NCBI GenBank assembly: GCA_902801205.1
Contig: CADCHE010000013.1
Coordinates: forward strand, 53,726-117,725
DNA: 64,000 nucleotides
Reading direction: 5' to 3'
From: an uncultured Bacteroidia bacterium
Lineage (GTDB): Bacteria; Bacteroidota; Bacteroidia; Bacteroidales; UBA932
Under the pieces are notes generated by a model. It worked only from the letters and a program-made list of their open reading frames with translations. It did not search any database and was not told the DNA's origin. The translations under genes and the position numbers were made by a program. Of the stretch, positions 44,985 to 53,446 are shown in pieces (the stretch's first letter is position 1; each line of letters begins with the position of its first letter).

Positions 44985-46436
44985 ATGAGTACGCAACAGA
45001 AACTGATGTCCTCCTGGCGCTGGTGGATCTGCTCGCTGCTTTTCGTGGCGACGACCGTGAACTACCTCGACCGTCAGGTCCTCTCGCTGACTTACAAAGA
45101 GTTCATCGCTCCGGAGTTCCATTGGACCGATGCCGACTACGGCACCGTTACGTCCATGTTCTCCATCTTTTATGCGATCGCCTGCCTCTTTGCGGGCAAG
45201 TTCGTGGACTGGATGGGGACGAAGAAGGGTTACCTGATCGCCATTGCCGTCTGGTCGACAGGCGCCGTCATGCATGCCGCCTGCGGGTGGGCGACGGCGC
45301 ACCTGGTTGACGGGCTGGATTCCGTTGCCGCGCTCCGTGCCGTGGAGGCCGGCTCCAACATCGCCCTGGCCATATCGACCACGTCGGTCTACCTCTTCCT
45401 GCTGTGCCGGGGCATCCTGGCACTGGGCGAGGCGGGCAACTTCCCGGCCGCCATCAAGACGACTGCGGAGTACTTCCCGAAGAAGGACCGCGCTTTCGCG
45501 ACTTCGATCTTCAATGCGGGCGCATCGGTCGGTGCACTGGCCGCTCCGCTCTGCATCCCGCCGCTGGCCAAGTCGCTCGGCTGGGAATGGGCGTTCATCA
45601 TCATCGGCGGCCTGGGTTTCCTCTGGATGTTCTTCTGGCAGTTCATGTATGACAAGCCTGAGAACAGCTCGCATGTCAATGCGGAGGAACTCGCCTACAT
45701 CCATCAGGACGACGCCGACGAAGCGGCGGCCGCCGTGCCCGAAGCGAAGGAGGAGCAGTCGATCCCGTTCCTGCAGTGCTTCAAGTTCCGGCAGACCTGG
45801 TCGTTCATTTTCGGCAAGTTCTTCACCGACGGCGTCTGGTGGTTCTTCCTGTTCTGGGCGCCCGCCTATTTCCAGGACCAGTTCAACGCCCCGGCCTCTT
45901 CGCCGCTGGGACAGGGCCTGATCTTCACGCTCTATGCCATCGTCACCGTCCTGTCCATTTTCGGCGGCTATCTGCCGAAGATCTTTGTGGACAAGAAGGG
46001 CATGGATCCCTACGGCGGCCGGATGCTGGCGATGCTCATCTTCGCCTTCTTCCCGCTGGTAGCCCTGCTGGCGCAGCCCCTGGGCGTCCGTTCGCCCTGG
46101 TGGCCGGCCATCCTGATCGGCATCGCCGCGGCGGGGCACCAGGCCTGGTCTGCGAACATCTTCTCGACGGTCGGCGACATGTTCCCCAAGAGCACGGTCG
46201 CCTCGATCACCGGCATCGGTACGATGGCCGGCGGTATCGGCTCGATGATCATCCAGAAGGTGGCGGGCAACCTCTTCGACTATGCCGAGGAGATGGGGTC
46301 TTCCTTCCATTTCTTCGGTTTCGAAGGAAAACCGGCCGGATATTTCATCATCTTCTGCTTCTGCGGCCTGGCCTACCTGATCGCCTGGACGATCATGAAG
46401 AGCCTTGTCCCGAAGTACAAACCTGTAACGCTCTGA
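44985..46436 (+). CDS. MFS hexuronate transporter, ExuT/ACS type
   Basis: 483 aa with 12 predicted helices. The N-terminus WWICSLLFVATTVNYLDRQVLSLTY matches anion:cation symporters (shown here in part: VATTVNYLDRQVLSL). The ALGEAGNFPAAIKTTAEYFP motif in helices 4-5 and GASVGALAAPL are typical of ExuT and related sugar-acid carriers. It takes galacturonate or glucuronate across the inner membrane. It lies between uxaB and kduI with 11- and 1-base gaps. Confidence 0.9.
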   Translation: MSTQQKLMSSWRWWICSLLFVATTVNYLDRQVLSLTYKEFIAPEFHWTDADYGTVTSMFSIFYAIACLFAGKFVDWMGTKKGYLIAIAVWSTGAVMHAACGWATAHLVDGLDSVAALRAVEAGSNIALAISTTSVYLFLLCRGILALGEAGNFPAAIKTTAEYFPKKDRAFATSIFNAGASVGALAAPLCIPPLAKSLGWEWAFIIIGGLGFLWMFFWQFMYDKPENSSHVNAEELAYIHQDDADEAAAAVPEAKEEQSIPFLQCFKFRQTWSFIFGKFFTDGVWWFFLFWAPAYFQDQFNAPASSPLGQGLIFTLYAIVTVLSIFGGYLPKIFVDKKGMDPYGGRMLAMLIFAFFPLVALLAQPLGVRSPWWPAILIGIAAAGHQAWSANIFSTVGDMFPKSTVASITGIGTMAGGIGSMIIQKVAGNLFDYAEEMGSSFHFFGFEGKPAGYFIIFCFCGLAYLIAWTIMKSLVPKYKPVTL

Positions 46437-46437
46437 C

Positions 46438-47280
46438 ATGAAAATCCATTGCCAGGTCCGCCAGGCTTCCGGCAACCGGGACGCAAAACAGTACGACACC
46501 GCCCGCCTCCGCGAGGAATACCTCGTGGAGAACCTGATGGTCGCGGATGAGATCAACATGGTCTATTCGATGTTCGACCGCATCATCGCCGGCGGGGCCG
46601 TTCCCGTACACGAGGAACTGCTTCTTTCTCCGCCTCCGATCCTGCGGGCGGAATACTTTACCTCGCGGCGCGAGGTAGGCATCATCAATGTCGGCGGCCC
46701 CGGGACGGTCGTTGTCGGGGGAACCGGCTACCCGCTCGCCTTCAAGGAGGCCCTGTACGTGGGCCGGGGAGACCGCCCCGTCTCCTTCTGCAGCGACGAT
46801 CCGGCCTGTCCGGCGCATTTCTATTTCTGCAGTGCGACGGCCCATCGGGAGACGGCTGTCAAGAAGGTGACGCGCCAGGATGCCGTGGTGATGCACCTGG
46901 GCTCTCTCGAGGAGTCCAATGAGCGGACGATCAACCGGTTGCTCGTCAAGGAGGTGGTTCCGTGCTGCCAGTTGCAGATGGGCATGACGGAGCTGGCGCC
47001 CGGCAGCACCTGGAACACGATGCCTGCGCACACGCACGACCGGCGCATGGAGGTGTATTTCTATTTTGAACTGCCTTCCGATGCGGCGGTCTGCCATTTC
47101 ATGGGGGAGCCGCAGGAAACCCGGCATATCTGGATGCATGACGAACAGGCCGTCATCTCTCCCCAGTGGAGCATCCATGCGGCCTGTGCGACGCACAACT
47201 ACACCTTTATCTGGGCGATGTGCGGCGAGAATGACGATTACAATGACATGGACGGCTGCGCCGCCACCGATTTGCGGTAG
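46438..47280 (+). CDS. kduI: 4-deoxy-L-threo-5-hexosulose-uronate ketol-isomerase
   Basis: 280-aa cupin enzyme. Zinc ligands are in MPAHTHDRRMEVYFYFEL (His, His, Glu) and a later His in RHIWMHDEQAVISPQWSIH. The VYSMFDRIIAGGAVPV and YVGRGDRPVSF blocks match KduI. It isomerises the unsaturated uronate released by GH105 to 2,5-diketo-3-deoxygluconate. The next enzyme, KduD, is not encoded in this window. Confidence 0.95.
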   Translation: MKIHCQVRQASGNRDAKQYDTARLREEYLVENLMVADEINMVYSMFDRIIAGGAVPVHEELLLSPPPILRAEYFTSRREVGIINVGGPGTVVVGGTGYPLAFKEALYVGRGDRPVSFCSDDPACPAHFYFCSATAHRETAVKKVTRQDAVVMHLGSLEESNERTINRLLVKEVVPCCQLQMGMTELAPGSTWNTMPAHTHDRRMEVYFYFELPSDAAVCHFMGEPQETRHIWMHDEQAVISPQWSIHAACATHNYTFIWAMCGENDDYNDMDGCAATDLR

Positions 47281-47317
47281 CGCTCCGTCTGCACCGATGG
47301 AAAAGGAATCTTTGAAT

Positions 47318-48355
47318 ATGGCAAAAGTAGTGACTTTCGGCGAGGTGATGCTTCGCCTCGCGACGCCCGGCTACGAACGGTTTAGCCAGGCGCACCGTTT
47401 TGACGCGACTTTCGGCGGGGGAGAGGCCAATGTGGCCGTCTCGCTGGCACAATACGGAATCGATGCCCGTTTCGTGACGCGGCTTCCGGACAACGACATC
47501 GCCCGGATGTGCGTCAGTGAACTGCGCGGGCTCGGTGTCGGAGTCGATGACATCCTCTATGGCGGGGAACGGATCGGCATCTATTACCTGGAGACCGGCG
47601 CTGTCGCGCGCGGCAGCAAGGTCATCTATGACCGTGCGCATTCTTCCATCTCCGAGATCGGACCCGGAATGGTCGACTGGGACAAGGTGCTCGCGGGAGC
47701 GGACTGGTTCCATTGGACCGGCATCACGCCTGCCCTGAGCCAGGGCGCCGCGGACGCCTGCCTGGAAGCGATCCGGGCGGCGAACCGCCTGGGTGTGAAG
47801 GTGTCCTGCGACCTGAACTACCGCAAGAAACTGTGGCAGTACGGAAAGAAGGCCTCGGAGGTCATGCCCGCCCTGGTGGAGGGCTGCGACCTGATCCTGG
47901 GCAACGAAGAGGATGCCGAGAAGGAATTCGGCATCAAGCCGGAAGGCTTTGACGCCGAAAAGACGGGCGGAGAAATCGACCAGACCCGCTTTGAAAGCGT
48001 CTGCCGCCAGTTGATGGCGCGTTTCCCCCGTTGCCGGAAAGTCGCCATTACGCTGCGTGGCTCCATCAATGCCAACCACAACACCTGGGGCGGCGTCCTG
48101 TTCGACGGAACGACGCTCTGGCAGTCGCGCCGGTACGATATCACGCACATCGTCGACCGGGTCGGCGGCGGTGACTCCTTCATGGGAGGGCTCCTGTACG
48201 GGCTGCTGACGTATCCTACCGACCAGGAGGCCATCGAGTTCGCGGCGGCTGCGTCTGCGCTCAAGCACACGATCCCCGGCGACTACAACCGCGTGACCGT
48301 CGCCGAAGTGGAAGGACTGGTGGCCGGCGGCGGATCCGGTCGCGTATCACGTTAA
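47318..48355 (+). CDS. kdgK: 2-dehydro-3-deoxygluconokinase
   Basis: 345-aa PfkB/ribokinase-family sugar kinase. N-terminal FGEVMLRLATPGYERF and FGGGEANVAVSLAQYG, substrate and ATP sites VTRLPDND, and the catalytic anion-hole/Asp motif DRVGGGDSFMGGLLYG near the C-terminus are all present. It phosphorylates KDG to KDPG. The ATG at 47318 was chosen over an in-frame ATG at 47297 because MAKVVTFGEVMLR is the usual beginning. Confidence 0.94.
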   Translation: MAKVVTFGEVMLRLATPGYERFSQAHRFDATFGGGEANVAVSLAQYGIDARFVTRLPDNDIARMCVSELRGLGVGVDDILYGGERIGIYYLETGAVARGSKVIYDRAHSSISEIGPGMVDWDKVLAGADWFHWTGITPALSQGAADACLEAIRAANRLGVKVSCDLNYRKKLWQYGKKASEVMPALVEGCDLILGNEEDAEKEFGIKPEGFDAEKTGGEIDQTRFESVCRQLMARFPRCRKVAITLRGSINANHNTWGGVLFDGTTLWQSRRYDITHIVDRVGGGDSFMGGLLYGLLTYPTDQEAIEFAAAASALKHTIPGDYNRVTVAEVEGLVAGGGSGRVSR

Positions 48356-48367
48356 AAAGATGCATCC

Positions 48368-49036
48368 ATGGCGAAATTCAAGAAAATAGATACCCTGGGT
48401 ATCATCCGGTCCACCGGCATTGTCCCGGTCTTCTACAACAAGGATGTCGAGGTCGCGAAGCAGGTCGTCAAGGCCTGCTACGACGGCGGCATCCGCGCGT
48501 TCGAATTCACCAACCGCGGTGATGGCGCACACAAGGTCTTCGAGGCCCTGATCGCCTTCGTACGGGCCGAATGCCCGCGGATGGCCTTGGGCGCGGGTAC
48601 GGTGCTGGACGCCCCTACGGCTGCCCTTTACATCCAGATGGGAGCCGATTTCATCGTTTCCCCCTGCATGGCGGAAGACGTCGTCGCCTTGTGCAACCGC
48701 CGTGGCGTGCCCTATTCGCCCGGCTGCGGCACGGTTTCCGAGATCGTCCGTGCCCAGGAGCTCGGCTGTGACCTGGTGAAGGTCTTCCCGGCGGGGACCG
48801 TCGGCGGGCCCGCCTTCGTGAAGAACATCCTCGCCCCGCTGCCCTGGTCGATGATCATGTGCACCGGTGCCGTGGAGCCGACACAGGAGAATCTTTCCGC
48901 ATGGGCGAAATCCGGTGTCACGGCTGTCGGAATGGGCTCCAAGCTCTTCCCGAAGGACGTCGTCGCCCAGGGGAACTGGGCCGCCGTCTCGCAGCTTTGC
49001 CGCGATTCGCTCGCCTGGTTCGCCGCCGCCCGGTAG
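48368..49036 (+). CDS. eda: KDPG aldolase (2-dehydro-3-deoxyphosphogluconate aldolase)
   Basis: 222-aa class I aldolase. The Schiff-base Lys is in CDLVKVFPAGTVGG, the catalytic Glu is in RAFEFTNRGDGA, and GAGTVLDAPTAA and VSPCMAEDVV form the phosphate and substrate loops. It splits KDPG into pyruvate and glyceraldehyde-3-phosphate, completing the pathway. It is the last gene of the pectin run; the convergent deoD gene ends 10 bases away, and no terminator hairpin is visible between them. Confidence 0.95.
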   Translation: MAKFKKIDTLGIIRSTGIVPVFYNKDVEVAKQVVKACYDGGIRAFEFTNRGDGAHKVFEALIAFVRAECPRMALGAGTVLDAPTAALYIQMGADFIVSPCMAEDVVALCNRRGVPYSPGCGTVSEIVRAQELGCDLVKVFPAGTVGGPAFVKNILAPLPWSMIMCTGAVEPTQENLSAWAKSGVTAVGMGSKLFPKDVVAQGNWAAVSQLCRDSLAWFAAAR

Positions 49037-49046
49037 CCTGCCGCCG

Positions 49047-49754
49047 TCAGATCAGGGAGAGCGCCACGTCCATCATGTGCGTGAACGTGTTCTGCCGCTG
49101 TTCCGACGAGGTCGCCTCGCCGGTTACGATGTGGTCGGATATGGTGAACAGGGCGAGGGCCTTGTTCCCTGACCGGGCGGCATTCATGTACAGGGCTGAC
49201 GCCTCCATTTCGACGGCCAGCACCCCCATCTGCGCCCATTTGTCCGCCTGGGCGTTTTCGTGGTAGAAAATGTCCGAGGACAGTACGTTCCCGACTTTGT
49301 AAGGGTATCCCAGCGTCTTGCAGGTTTCGACGGCCTTGACCAGCAGGTCATAGTCGGCGATCGGGCAGAACGTGCCAGGGAGACCGTATTGCGAGCCGTA
49401 GTTGGAATCCGTGCAGGCGCCCATGGCGATCACCAAGTCGCCGATGTGCAGGTCTTTCTGGTATGCACCGGCCGATCCGATCCGGATAATCGTCTTCACG
49501 CCGTAGAAATTGTACAGCTCGTAGGTGTAGATGGCGATGGAAGGGATGCCCATTCCATGGCCCATGACGCTGACGGGCCGTCCTTTGTAGGTGCCGGTGA
49601 ATCCCAGCATGCTCCGGACGTTGTTGAACTGGACGGGGTTCTCGAGGTAATGCTCGGCCATGAATTTCACGCGCAGCGGATCTCCTGCCATGATGACGGT
49701 TTCGGCGATTTCGCCTTTATGGGCCCCGATGTGGGGGGTGGGTGTATTGCTCAT
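49047..49754 (-). CDS. deoD: Purine nucleoside phosphorylase (DeoD type)
   Basis: 235-aa hexameric-type phosphorylase. Phosphate-binding GDPLRVKFMAEHYL and RIGSAGAYQ, ribose-binding VEMEASALY (Met-Glu pair), and the catalytic Asp in SDHIVTGE are present. It cleaves purine nucleosides with phosphate in salvage. It faces the pectin run and is unrelated to it functionally. A -7 box lies 24 bases upstream. Confidence 0.95.
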   Translation of the reverse strand: MSNTPTPHIGAHKGEIAETVIMAGDPLRVKFMAEHYLENPVQFNNVRSMLGFTGTYKGRPVSVMGHGMGIPSIAIYTYELYNFYGVKTIIRIGSAGAYQKDLHIGDLVIAMGACTDSNYGSQYGLPGTFCPIADYDLLVKAVETCKTLGYPYKVGNVLSSDIFYHENAQADKWAQMGVLAVEMEASALYMNAARSGNKALALFTISDHIVTGEATSSEQRQNTFTHMMDVALSLI

Positions 49755-49778
49755 CTTGATTCAGATTTGTTCAAATAC

Positions 49779-49786
49779 CAAAATTA
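49779..49786 (-). promoter_or_regulatory. -7 promoter box for deoD
   Basis: Minus-strand TAATTTTG matches TAnnTTTG, 24 bases upstream of the ATG at 49754. Confidence 0.5.
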
Positions 49787-49939
49787 ATAAATTATCGGCA
49801 CGATTCCAACGGCGCCGTCCTGTCGCCCGTCCCTCCCTCCCGGATGCACCAATGCCCTTGTAATGCTCCCGGGTGGGCAACCGGAATCCGGAAATGAGTC
49901 CCCCGTTGGGGTATTCGGCAATGATCCCCGAATCCCGAT

Positions 49940-49995
49940 AAAAAAAGAAGATGACTAAAAAGTCAAAATGACTTAGAGGTCATCCTCTTTCTTTA
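49940..49995 (-). terminator. Terminator-like hairpin 2 downstream of nqrF
   Basis: GATGAC (49950-49955) pairs with GTCATC (49979-49984), with an inner AAGTCA/TGACTT stem around AAA. On the minus strand a TTCTTTTTTTA run follows. It is the same format as hairpin 1, about 140 bases closer to the operon. Confidence 0.6.
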
Positions 49996-50079
49996 TGTTG
50001 TTTCAAGTTCGCGGGCGGGTTGTCCTGCAAACCTTCCGCTTCGCTCCATCCCTCCCACCGCTTCGCCGGCTCACTTTTT

Positions 50080-50123
50080 AATAAAAAAAGAAGACGACCA
50101 ATAATCACTTATTAGTCGTCTTC
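50080..50123 (-). terminator. Rho-independent terminator of the nqr operon
   Basis: A 15-bp stem pairs 50090-50104 with 50109-50123 (one mismatch) around a TCAC loop, 25 bases after the nqrF stop. It is followed on the minus strand by seven T residues. Confidence 0.85.
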
Positions 50124-50147
50124 CTTTCTGTTCCAGCGACGCTCCTC

Positions 50148-51416
50148 CTAGGAGAAGTTGTCGTACAGGATGCTTTCCGGAGCTACGCCCAGGCTGTCGA
50201 GCAGGGCGTTCACGGAGGCCACCATCATGGGCGGACCGCACATGAAGTACTTGATATCCTCGGGCGCCTCGTGGTCTTTCAGGTAGGTCTCGTTCATCAC
50301 GTTGTGGACGAAGCCCGCCGTGTACTTCACGCCCGCAGCGTCGGCCGCCGGATCGGGACGGTCGAGGGCCAGGTGGAAGTGGAAGTTCGGGAAGTCGCGC
50401 TCGATCTCCGCGAAGTCCTCCAGGTAGAAGGCCTCGACCAGGCTGCGCGCACCGTAGAAGAAGTGCACTTCGCGCTTGGTCTTCAGCGTCTTGAACAGGT
50501 GCATGATGTGGCTGCGGAGCGGAGCCATACCGGCGCCGCCGCCGACGAAGATGTACTCCTGGCTGTCCGGATCGTCCTTCGGAAGGAGGAACTCACCGTA
50601 AGGACCGGAAATCCACACCTTGTCACCCGGCTTGCGGCTGAACACGTACGAGGAGGCCACGCCCGGAGGCACCGGCAGCATCTTGAACACGCCCTTCGGC
50701 TGGTTGCGGTCGAACGGAGGCGTCGCGATACGGACGTTCAGCTTGATGACGTCCTTCTCGGCCGGGTAGGAAGCCATGGAATAGGCGCGGATCGTCGGCA
50801 CGGTGTTCTTCGCCTTGATGCCGAAGAAGCCGTACTTCTCCCAATCGCTCCGGTAGATATCGTCCACGTCGATGTCGGCGAAGTCGATGTCGTATGCGGG
50901 GATGTCGATCTGGATGTATTCACCGGACTTGAAGTCGATGTGCTCGCCTTCGGGCAGCCGGACCGTGAACTCCTTGATGAAGGTCGCCACGTTCTTGTTG
51001 GAGATGACCTCGCACTCGAGTTTCTTGACGCTCAGGGCCGAATCCGGCACCTGGATCTTGATGTTGTCCTTGATCTTGACCTGGCAGCCGAGACGGTAGC
51101 CTTCCTTGATCTGCTTGCGGGAGAAGAAGCCTTCCTCGGTGGGGAGGATGGTTCCGCCGCCCTCTACGACCTGCACCTTGCACTGGCCGCAGTTGGCCTT
51201 GCCGCCGCAGGCGGAGGGAAGGAAGATCTTCTCGTCCGCCAGGGTGTGCAGCAGATCGCCGCCCTGCGGAACATCGAGGGTCTTCTTGCCGTTGTTGATG
51301 TCGATGGTCACCGTCCCTTCCGGGGTCAGTTTCGCTTTGATGACCAGAAGCAGCGCTACGAGGATCAGCGTGACGATGACGATCGTTGCGATGGCTGAAA
51401 GAATGGTTGAAAACAT
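50148..51416 (-). CDS. nqrF: Na+-translocating NADH:quinone reductase subunit F
   Basis: 422 aa. One N-terminal membrane helix is followed by a 2Fe-2S ferredoxin domain (cysteines in LPSACGGKANCGQCKV plus a later Cys in YRLGCQVKI). An FAD domain carries the RAYSMASYPAE motif, and an NADH-binding domain carries YIFVGGGAGMAPLRSH and KYFMCGPPMM. It takes electrons from NADH and passes them into the sodium pump. It is the last gene of nqrABCDEF, followed by a strong terminator. Confidence 0.97.
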   Translation of the reverse strand: MFSTILSAIATIVIVTLILVALLLVIKAKLTPEGTVTIDINNGKKTLDVPQGGDLLHTLADEKIFLPSACGGKANCGQCKVQVVEGGGTILPTEEGFFSRKQIKEGYRLGCQVKIKDNIKIQVPDSALSVKKLECEVISNKNVATFIKEFTVRLPEGEHIDFKSGEYIQIDIPAYDIDFADIDVDDIYRSDWEKYGFFGIKAKNTVPTIRAYSMASYPAEKDVIKLNVRIATPPFDRNQPKGVFKMLPVPPGVASSYVFSRKPGDKVWISGPYGEFLLPKDDPDSQEYIFVGGGAGMAPLRSHIMHLFKTLKTKREVHFFYGARSLVEAFYLEDFAEIERDFPNFHFHLALDRPDPAADAAGVKYTAGFVHNVMNETYLKDHEAPEDIKYFMCGPPMMVASVNALLDSLGVAPESILYDNFS

Positions 51417-51432
51417 AGCAGTGCCTCCTTTT

Positions 51433-52047
51433 TTAAAGTGTGATACCCATGAAGGTCATGAAAGCCATGGCCATCAGACCGACGGTGATGAACGTGATAC
51501 CGATGCCTTTCAGTGCCGGGGGCACGTTGTTGTAGGCCATCTTCTCGCGGATCGCGGCCAGGGTCACGATGGCGAGGAACCAGCCGATACCGCTGCCGAG
51601 GGCATAGACCGCAGATTCGCCGAAGGACGTGAAGTCCTTGTTCTGCATGAAGAGGGAACCGCCCAGGATGGCGCAGTTCACGGCGATCAGCGGCAGGAAG
51701 ATACCCAGGGAGGCGTAGAGCGACGGGGCGAACTTCTCCACGACCATCTCGACGATCTGCACGATTGCGGCGATGACGGCGATGAAGATGATGAAGCTCA
51801 GGAAGCTGAGGTCCACGTTCGCGAAGCTTTCGCCCATCCAGGAGAGGGCGCCGGGCTGCAGCACGTATTTGTTCAGGAGATAGTTGATCGGCAGGGTCAC
51901 GAGGAGCACGAAGATAACCGCGAGACCGAGTCCTGAAGCAGTCTTCACATTTTTCGATACCGCCAGGAACGAGCACATTCCCAGGAAGTATGCGAAAATC
52001 ATATTGTCAACGAAGATTGACTTGACGAATAAACTCAAATATTCCAT
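51433..52047 (-). CDS. nqrE: Na+-translocating NADH:quinone reductase subunit E
   Basis: 204-aa integral membrane protein with six helices. It begins [20 protein letters not shown], and the [10 protein letters not shown] and [10 protein letters not shown] segments hold the conserved cysteines that bind an iron centre with NqrD. Length matches the family (about 200 aa). It is homologous to NqrD and RnfA. Confidence 0.96.
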   Translation of the reverse strand: MEYLSLFVKSIFVDNMIFAYFLGMCSFLAVSKNVKTASGLGLAVIFVLLVTLPINYLLNKYVLQPGALSWMGESFANVDLSFLSFIIFIAVIAAIVQIVEMVVEKFAPSLYASLGIFLPLIAVNCAILGGSLFMQNKDFTSFGESAVYALGSGIGWFLAIVTLAAIREKMAYNNVPPALKGIGITFITVGLMAMAFMTFMGITL

Positions 52048-52066
52048 TTTCGGTTCAGTCTAAGGG

Positions 52067-52687
52067 TTATTTCTCCTGCAGGTCTTTCTGGATGCCGCGC
52101 TGGATCCAGATGATGACACCGATCAGGATCAGCGCCATGGGCGGCAGGATCACGAGACCGTTGTTGACATAGCCCGCTTCATACAGGGCGTTCGGGATGA
52201 CCTGGACGCCGAAGAGCGTACCGGAGCCGAAGAGCTCGCGGAAGAAGGCGACGACGATCAGGATGAGACCGTAGCCCACACCGTTGGCCAGACCGTCGAG
52301 GAGCGACGGGATCGGCTTGTTGCCGAGCGCGAAGGCCTCGATGCGGCCCATCACGATACAGTTCGTGATGATGAGGCCGATGTAGACCGACAGCTGCTTG
52401 TCAATGCTGTAGGCGAAGGCCTTGAGGACCTGGTCCACCAGGATCACCATCATGGCCACCACGACCAGCTGGACGATGATACGCACCCGGTTCGGGATGG
52501 TATTCCGCAGCAGGGAGAGGATCAGGCTGGAGACGCCGGTCACGATGATGACGGACAGCGCCATGACCAGCGCGCCTTTCATCTCGACGGTGACGGCGAG
52601 GGAGGAGCAGATACCCAGCACCAGGACGGTGATCGGGTTCCCCTTGAAAATCGGGTTCAGAATCGTTTCTTTCAGATTTGCGTTCAT
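52067..52687 (-). CDS. nqrD: Na+-translocating NADH:quinone reductase subunit D
   Basis: 206-aa, six-helix membrane subunit. The conserved Cys regions are LVLGICSSLAVTVEMKGALV (part) and ITNCIVMGRIEAFA. It pairs with NqrE to hold the intramembrane iron site. The C-terminus is charged (IQRGIQKDLQEK). Confidence 0.96.
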   Translation of the reverse strand: MNANLKETILNPIFKGNPITVLVLGICSSLAVTVEMKGALVMALSVIIVTGVSSLILSLLRNTIPNRVRIIVQLVVVAMMVILVDQVLKAFAYSIDKQLSVYIGLIITNCIVMGRIEAFALGNKPIPSLLDGLANGVGYGLILIVVAFFRELFGSGTLFGVQVIPNALYEAGYVNNGLVILPPMALILIGVIIWIQRGIQKDLQEK

Positions 52688-52702
52688 ATTCCTGTCCTCC
52701 TG

Positions 52703-53440
52703 TTATTTTTTCTGGAAATAAGGTTTGTACGCTTCGAGCCAGGTGTTCACCGCGGTACCGAGGCCCTTGGAGGTCATCGTGGCACCGGTGATGGCGTCGA
52801 TCTCGCTGGCCTTCGCGGCTCCGCCCTTGACGATGGCGAAAACCGGGCTGGAGGCCCAGTCGGCCTGCTTGCCGACGAACTGCGCGCGGAAGTCGGGATC
52901 GTCCTTGATCTTGGCGCCCAGGCCGGGCGTCTCGGACTCATGGTCGAAATAGGCGCCGACGAAGGTCTTCGCGTCGTCCGCGAAAGCGAGGTATCCCCAG
53001 ACGGGGCCCCAGAGGCCTGCGCCGTAGCAGGGGATGACGGTGATCTCGCGGCCGTCCTTTCCGAAGATGTACACGGGCAGCTGCGCGCTTTTCCCTTTGC
53101 GGATCGCGGCGTTCTGCGCCTTCAGGCCGTCCTGGAGTTCGATGTTCTTCACATCGGTGTTCAGGGCGCGGAGCGAATCGCCCTTCTCGTCGATCAGGAA
53201 GGCCCGCCGGATGTTGGATGCGTAAGCCTCCAGCACTTTGTCATTGCCCATCGCACTGCATTCGTCCTTGGTGTAGAACTGGGCGGCGCAGAGCATCTGG
53301 CTGATGGTCTCGGCCTTGATGTTCGCGTCCTGCCGGGGCTTGAGCGTCATCGCCACGAAGGCGAGGAGCGCGGCGACCAGCACGACGATGAGGGTCGAGT
53401 AGATGACCGTATATACGTTGCTGTTTGTATTCATAGTCAT
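52703..53440 (-). CDS. nqrC: Na+-translocating NADH:quinone reductase subunit C
   Basis: 245 aa. One N-terminal helix (~9-30) is followed by a periplasmic FMN-binding domain. Covalent FMN attaches to the Thr in DAITGATMTSKGLG near the C-terminus. YGAGLWGPVWGYLAF is the conserved domain core. Two ATGs, at 53440 and 53434, are possible starts. Confidence 0.95.
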   Translation of the reverse strand: MTMNTNSNVYTVIYSTLIVVLVAALLAFVAMTLKPRQDANIKAETISQMLCAAQFYTKDECSAMGNDKVLEAYASNIRRAFLIDEKGDSLRALNTDVKNIELQDGLKAQNAAIRKGKSAQLPVYIFGKDGREITVIPCYGAGLWGPVWGYLAFADDAKTFVGAYFDHESETPGLGAKIKDDPDFRAQFVGKQADWASSPVFAIVKGGAAKASEIDAITGATMTSKGLGTAVNTWLEAYKPYFQKK

Positions 53441-53446
53441 TGTAAA

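Larger units (their letters stand above)
49787..50147. other. Intergenic region with two terminator-like hairpins
   Basis: This 361-bp stretch between the deoD promoter and the end of nqrF holds no convincing gene. It contains two hairpins of similar format (listed separately) and, between them, a GC-rich block of about 95 bp in which GCGAAGCGG occurs twice on the minus strand. The left part (49800-49935) carries a minus-strand open frame of roughly 60 codons with no credible start codon, which I do not call. Confidence 0.6.

Noticed and set aside
49800-49935. A short minus-strand open frame and a small arginine-rich frame between the twin hairpins
   Set aside because: No credible start codons or conserved motifs; better treated as intergenic or repeat DNA.
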